A DNA stretch of 64,000 nucleotides, taken from the NCBI RefSeq assembly GCF_016616235.1, contig NZ_CP067100.1, positions 5,205,001-5,269,000 of the forward strand, read 5' to 3'. The first letter of the stretch is position 1; the number at the start of each line of letters is the position of its first letter. A model generated the notes under the pieces. It saw only the letters and a list, made by a program, of their open reading frames with translations, made no database searches and was not told where the DNA came from. The stretch is from Bradyrhizobium diazoefficiens (GTDB lineage: Bacteria; Pseudomonadota; Alphaproteobacteria; Rhizobiales; Xanthobacteraceae). A program made the position numbers and the translations under genes. Shown here piece by piece: positions 61,627 through 64,000 of the stretch.

Positions 61627-63975
61627 CTACCATTTGAACGCGGCCGAGAGCTCATAGGTGCGCGGCGCACCGAGGAGGATCTGGTCGGGATAGAACGGAT
61701 CTCCCCAGATCGCGTAGCGCCTGTCGGCGATGTTGCGCACCCGGAAGCTCAGGCGGGCCTGGTCGACCGCGTTGAACACCGTCTTGGGGATGTCGACGAA
61801 GGCATAGACGTCGGCGACGGTGTAGGCCTTCATGGTTACCGTGTTGGCGTCGGTGTTGTAGCGGTCGCCGACATGGCGGCCGGTGATGCCGAACTCCACC
61901 GGCCAGGACGTGAAGAAACGCCAGGACGCGCCGCCATTGGCGACGATGCGCGGCACGTTCGGCGGGGTGTTGCCGGAGAACGAGCCGCCGACAAAATTGT
62001 AGTCGGCGTAGCGCGCATCGACATAGGCGATGTTGCCCCAGAGACGCAAAGGCTCGATCGGGCGCACGGACGCCGCAAGCTCTACGCCTTTCGACTCCTG
62101 CCGTCCGGCGATATTGAGCGCCATGCCGCCGGCGGCGGCATAGACGTTCTTGCGCAGGATGTCGTAGGCGGAGAACGACCATTCCGCCCGGTTGTCCCAG
62201 AACAGATGCTTGACGCCGGTCTCATAGGTGCGCGTGGTGGTCAGGTCGAGCGGTTGGGTCGGCAAAAGCAGGAAAATGTTACTGGCGGAAACGTCGGCGC
62301 CGGTGGCGTACTGGCTGAACAAGGTCAGGCCGGGGACGGCCTCCCAGGTGTAGCCGATGCGGCCGGTGACCGGTGCCCAGTCGTTCGTGAACGGGAAGCC
62401 CGCGTTCTCCAAACCGAACTGGTCGGTTGAGTTGCGGTCGAGCCCGATATGCTCGACGCGCAGGCCGCCGATCAGCGCGAAGGTTCGCGTCAGCTTCAGC
62501 CGATCCTCGAACGACAGCGCCTCGTTATCGATACGCGCGGTCTGCTGTTTGGTCGTGAGCACGCCGTAATAGCCGCGCGGAGAATCGACCAGAGGGATAT
62601 GATCGAACGGGAAGTTCGCCGCGCCCGGCCTGACAAAGTCGAGATAGCTTGACGACAATGTCGTAACCAGGCGGTTGTCGAAGCCTGCGATGTCAGTGTC
62701 CCAGACCAAGTCGGTGATGTTGCCGACGAGGCGCTGGCTGTGCGCGACGTAAAAGCGCTCGCGATACACATCGTTCGTCGTGGAATCGAACGCCTCGATC
62801 TCGTTGTTGAACCAGCTGCGCTCCGCGCCGTAGCCATAGGCCTGGCTTTTCAGCGTCAGGTCGGGCGCCAGCTTCAACTCGAATCCGCCGCGCAGCCACA
62901 CCTCCTGCGCAACGTTGCGATTGTCGAGAACGTTGTAGTTGGTGTTGAAGGTGCGGTCGTCGATCGTGACTGCGCCAAGATCAGTCCGGTTGGAATAGTT
63001 GCCCGAGACGATGCCGCTCGTAGCATGCGAGCCGCTGAAAGCGACCGGCACCAATGGCGCGCCCCAATAGGCCTCCGAGCGATCCTCGCGGTACTCGATC
63101 GCGCCCCAGACCTTGAGGCTGTCTGAGATCCGGTAGTTGAGCTGGCCGGAGACGTCCAGCGTCCTGGTATTGGTATCGTCGGCAAAGCCGTTGAGCGAGG
63201 AGCGGCTGATGTCGAAGCGATAGTCGAGTCCCTCTACATTGGTGCTGCCGCCGGAGCCGTAATGCGCGCGGAAGGAGTTCAATGAATCCCAGGAGAAATT
63301 GGCCTCATTCCGGATCGGGCCGGTGTGCGGCTGCTTGGTGGCGAAATTGATGGCGCCGCCGGCCGCGCCCTCGCCCGACATCAGCGAGGCCGGGCCTTTC
63401 AGGATTTCCACGGCCTCCAGATTGGCGGTGTCCATGATCCGCGACGTCATGTTCTGCGGACCGATCTTGATGCCGTGGTAGAGCGTGTTGATCTGGCTGT
63501 TGGTGAAGCCGCGCATCGAGAAGGCAGCGGGCTCGGCGGGATTGTCGCCGGAGGTGAGACCGACCGCGCCTTGCGCCACCTCGGACACGGTGCGGTAGCC
63601 CTGCTCGCCGATAGTCTCGGCCGAGATCACCTCGATGGTCGCGGGCGTCTGACGCACCGTCAGGCCGAGGCGCGAGGCGCTTTCCGCGACTGCATTGCTG
63701 TTGAGCGGTGTTTGCGCCGCTGCCGTCGGCACTGCGGGCTTGGGCGCGGTCGGTGCGGCCGCTGGCCTGCGCGCTGCCGCGCGGCGCGGGCCTCGCGCTT
63801 CGCGGGCGGCTAGCCTTGCCGGCTTGCGCGATTGGGCGGGCGAGACCTCGACGGGCGGCAGCGGCTCGCGCGCCTGCTGCGCCAGCGCGGCAGGGATATC
63901 GGCCGCCGCAAGCGACGTGAGCGCGGCGGATGCGAGCAGGAATGTGCGCGGTCGTACGATACGGATGCAAGACAC
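61627..63975 (-). CDS. TonB-dependent siderophore receptor
   Basis: A 782-residue outer membrane receptor. The signal peptide ends near residue 32 (AALAQQ). A 60-residue stretch very rich in Ala, Pro and Arg follows (about 34-95), then the plug domain (ATIEVISAETIGEQGYRTV, SMRGFTNSQINTLYHG, ILKGPASLMSGEGAAGGAINF) and a beta-barrel that ends in YELSAAFKW, with the usual terminal aromatic residue. It imports ferric siderophore with energy from TonB. The adjacent PepSY gene supports iron. The start codon is 25 bp from the window edge, so the promoter is outside. Confidence 0.93.
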   Translation of the reverse strand: MSCIRIVRPRTFLLASAALTSLAAADIPAALAQQAREPLPPVEVSPAQSRKPARLAAREARGPRRAAARRPAAAPTAPKPAVPTAAAQTPLNSNAVAESASRLGLTVRQTPATIEVISAETIGEQGYRTVSEVAQGAVGLTSGDNPAEPAAFSMRGFTNSQINTLYHGIKIGPQNMTSRIMDTANLEAVEILKGPASLMSGEGAAGGAINFATKQPHTGPIRNEANFSWDSLNSFRAHYGSGGSTNVEGLDYRFDISRSSLNGFADDTNTRTLDVSGQLNYRISDSLKVWGAIEYREDRSEAYWGAPLVPVAFSGSHATSGIVSGNYSNRTDLGAVTIDDRTFNTNYNVLDNRNVAQEVWLRGGFELKLAPDLTLKSQAYGYGAERSWFNNEIEAFDSTTNDVYRERFYVAHSQRLVGNITDLVWDTDIAGFDNRLVTTLSSSYLDFVRPGAANFPFDHIPLVDSPRGYYGVLTTKQQTARIDNEALSFEDRLKLTRTFALIGGLRVEHIGLDRNSTDQFGLENAGFPFTNDWAPVTGRIGYTWEAVPGLTLFSQYATGADVSASNIFLLLPTQPLDLTTTRTYETGVKHLFWDNRAEWSFSAYDILRKNVYAAAGGMALNIAGRQESKGVELAASVRPIEPLRLWGNIAYVDARYADYNFVGGSFSGNTPPNVPRIVANGGASWRFFTSWPVEFGITGRHVGDRYNTDANTVTMKAYTVADVYAFVDIPKTVFNAVDQARLSFRVRNIADRRYAIWGDPFYPDQILLGAPRTYELSAAFKW

Positions 63976-64000
63976 GGCGTTGGACCTCGGTATGACGTCA

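Noticed and set aside
1..64000. tRNA and rRNA genes, CRISPR arrays, insertion sequences, integrase genes and riboswitches
   Set aside because: I looked for their typical sequences and gene products and saw none. Subtle RNA elements could still be missed without a covariance search.

Overview
The window is high-GC DNA (roughly 63-65 % by eye) from an alphaproteobacterium, most probably Bradyrhizobium or a close relative. This is inferred from the crowded sugar-transporter gene content, protein style, short operons coupled by ATGA overlaps, a sigma-EcfG (general stress response) type promoter, and an intergenic repeat I associate with Bradyrhizobium. No rRNA, tRNA, CRISPR array, prophage or insertion sequence is visible. 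I support 53 protein-coding genes, several predicted operators and promoters, and a few terminators.

Region 1 (1-17570) is sugar uptake and metabolism. A plus-strand CUT1 ABC system (binding protein cut by the window edge, two permeases, no ATPase in view) converges on two minus-strand operons. The upstream operon (15191 to 9627) encodes a second CUT1 system without an ATPase, a protein that joins a Gfo/Idh/MocA dehydrogenase to a ThuA domain, and a LacI-family regulator. The downstream operon (9538 to 3749) encodes a TIM-barrel sugar isomerase, a second Gfo/Idh/MocA dehydrogenase and a complete CUT2 ABC system. Both operons carry the same 16-bp dyad just upstream, so they probably form one LacI regulon. 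An enolase-superfamily dehydratase and a stress-type SDR follow.

Region 2 (17571-32217) holds a membrane PQQ glucose dehydrogenase, read divergently from the SDR across back-to-back GGAAC elements, and then an exopolysaccharide locus with alternating gene orientations. The locus contains a secreted GH5 glycanase, a Wzy/ExoQ-like polymerase, a FemAB/CelD-like acyltransferase, a flavin monooxygenase, a Wzx-like flippase, a Wzc-like co-polymerase with a ruined kinase P-loop, a GT4 glycosyltransferase, and a protein combining a formyltransferase-like domain with a GINT1-like propeller domain.

Region 3 (32298-49374) has a minus-strand LysR, xylulokinase and CUT2 operon. Divergent from it is an eleven-gene plus-strand operon: Dabb protein, maleylacetate reductase, ATZ/TRZ-type amidohydrolase, HIBADH-like dehydrogenase, hydroxyquinol 1,2-dioxygenase, GlcD-like oxidase, a four-gene CUT2 importer and a YciI protein. 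It pairs the hydroxyquinol lower pathway with a dedicated sugar-type importer and a deaminase-like hydrolase. This is the best candidate here for an uncharacterised catabolic system.

Region 4 (49375-63975) holds a six-cysteine secreted mini-protein, a small HxlR regulon (GFA protein, regulator, SRPBCC protein) with shared predicted operators, a peptide-type ABC operon headed by an N-carbamoyl-amino-acid-hydrolase-like nitrilase, a succinate-semialdehyde-type aldehyde dehydrogenase with a clear terminator, and a TonB-dependent siderophore receptor with a PepSY membrane protein.
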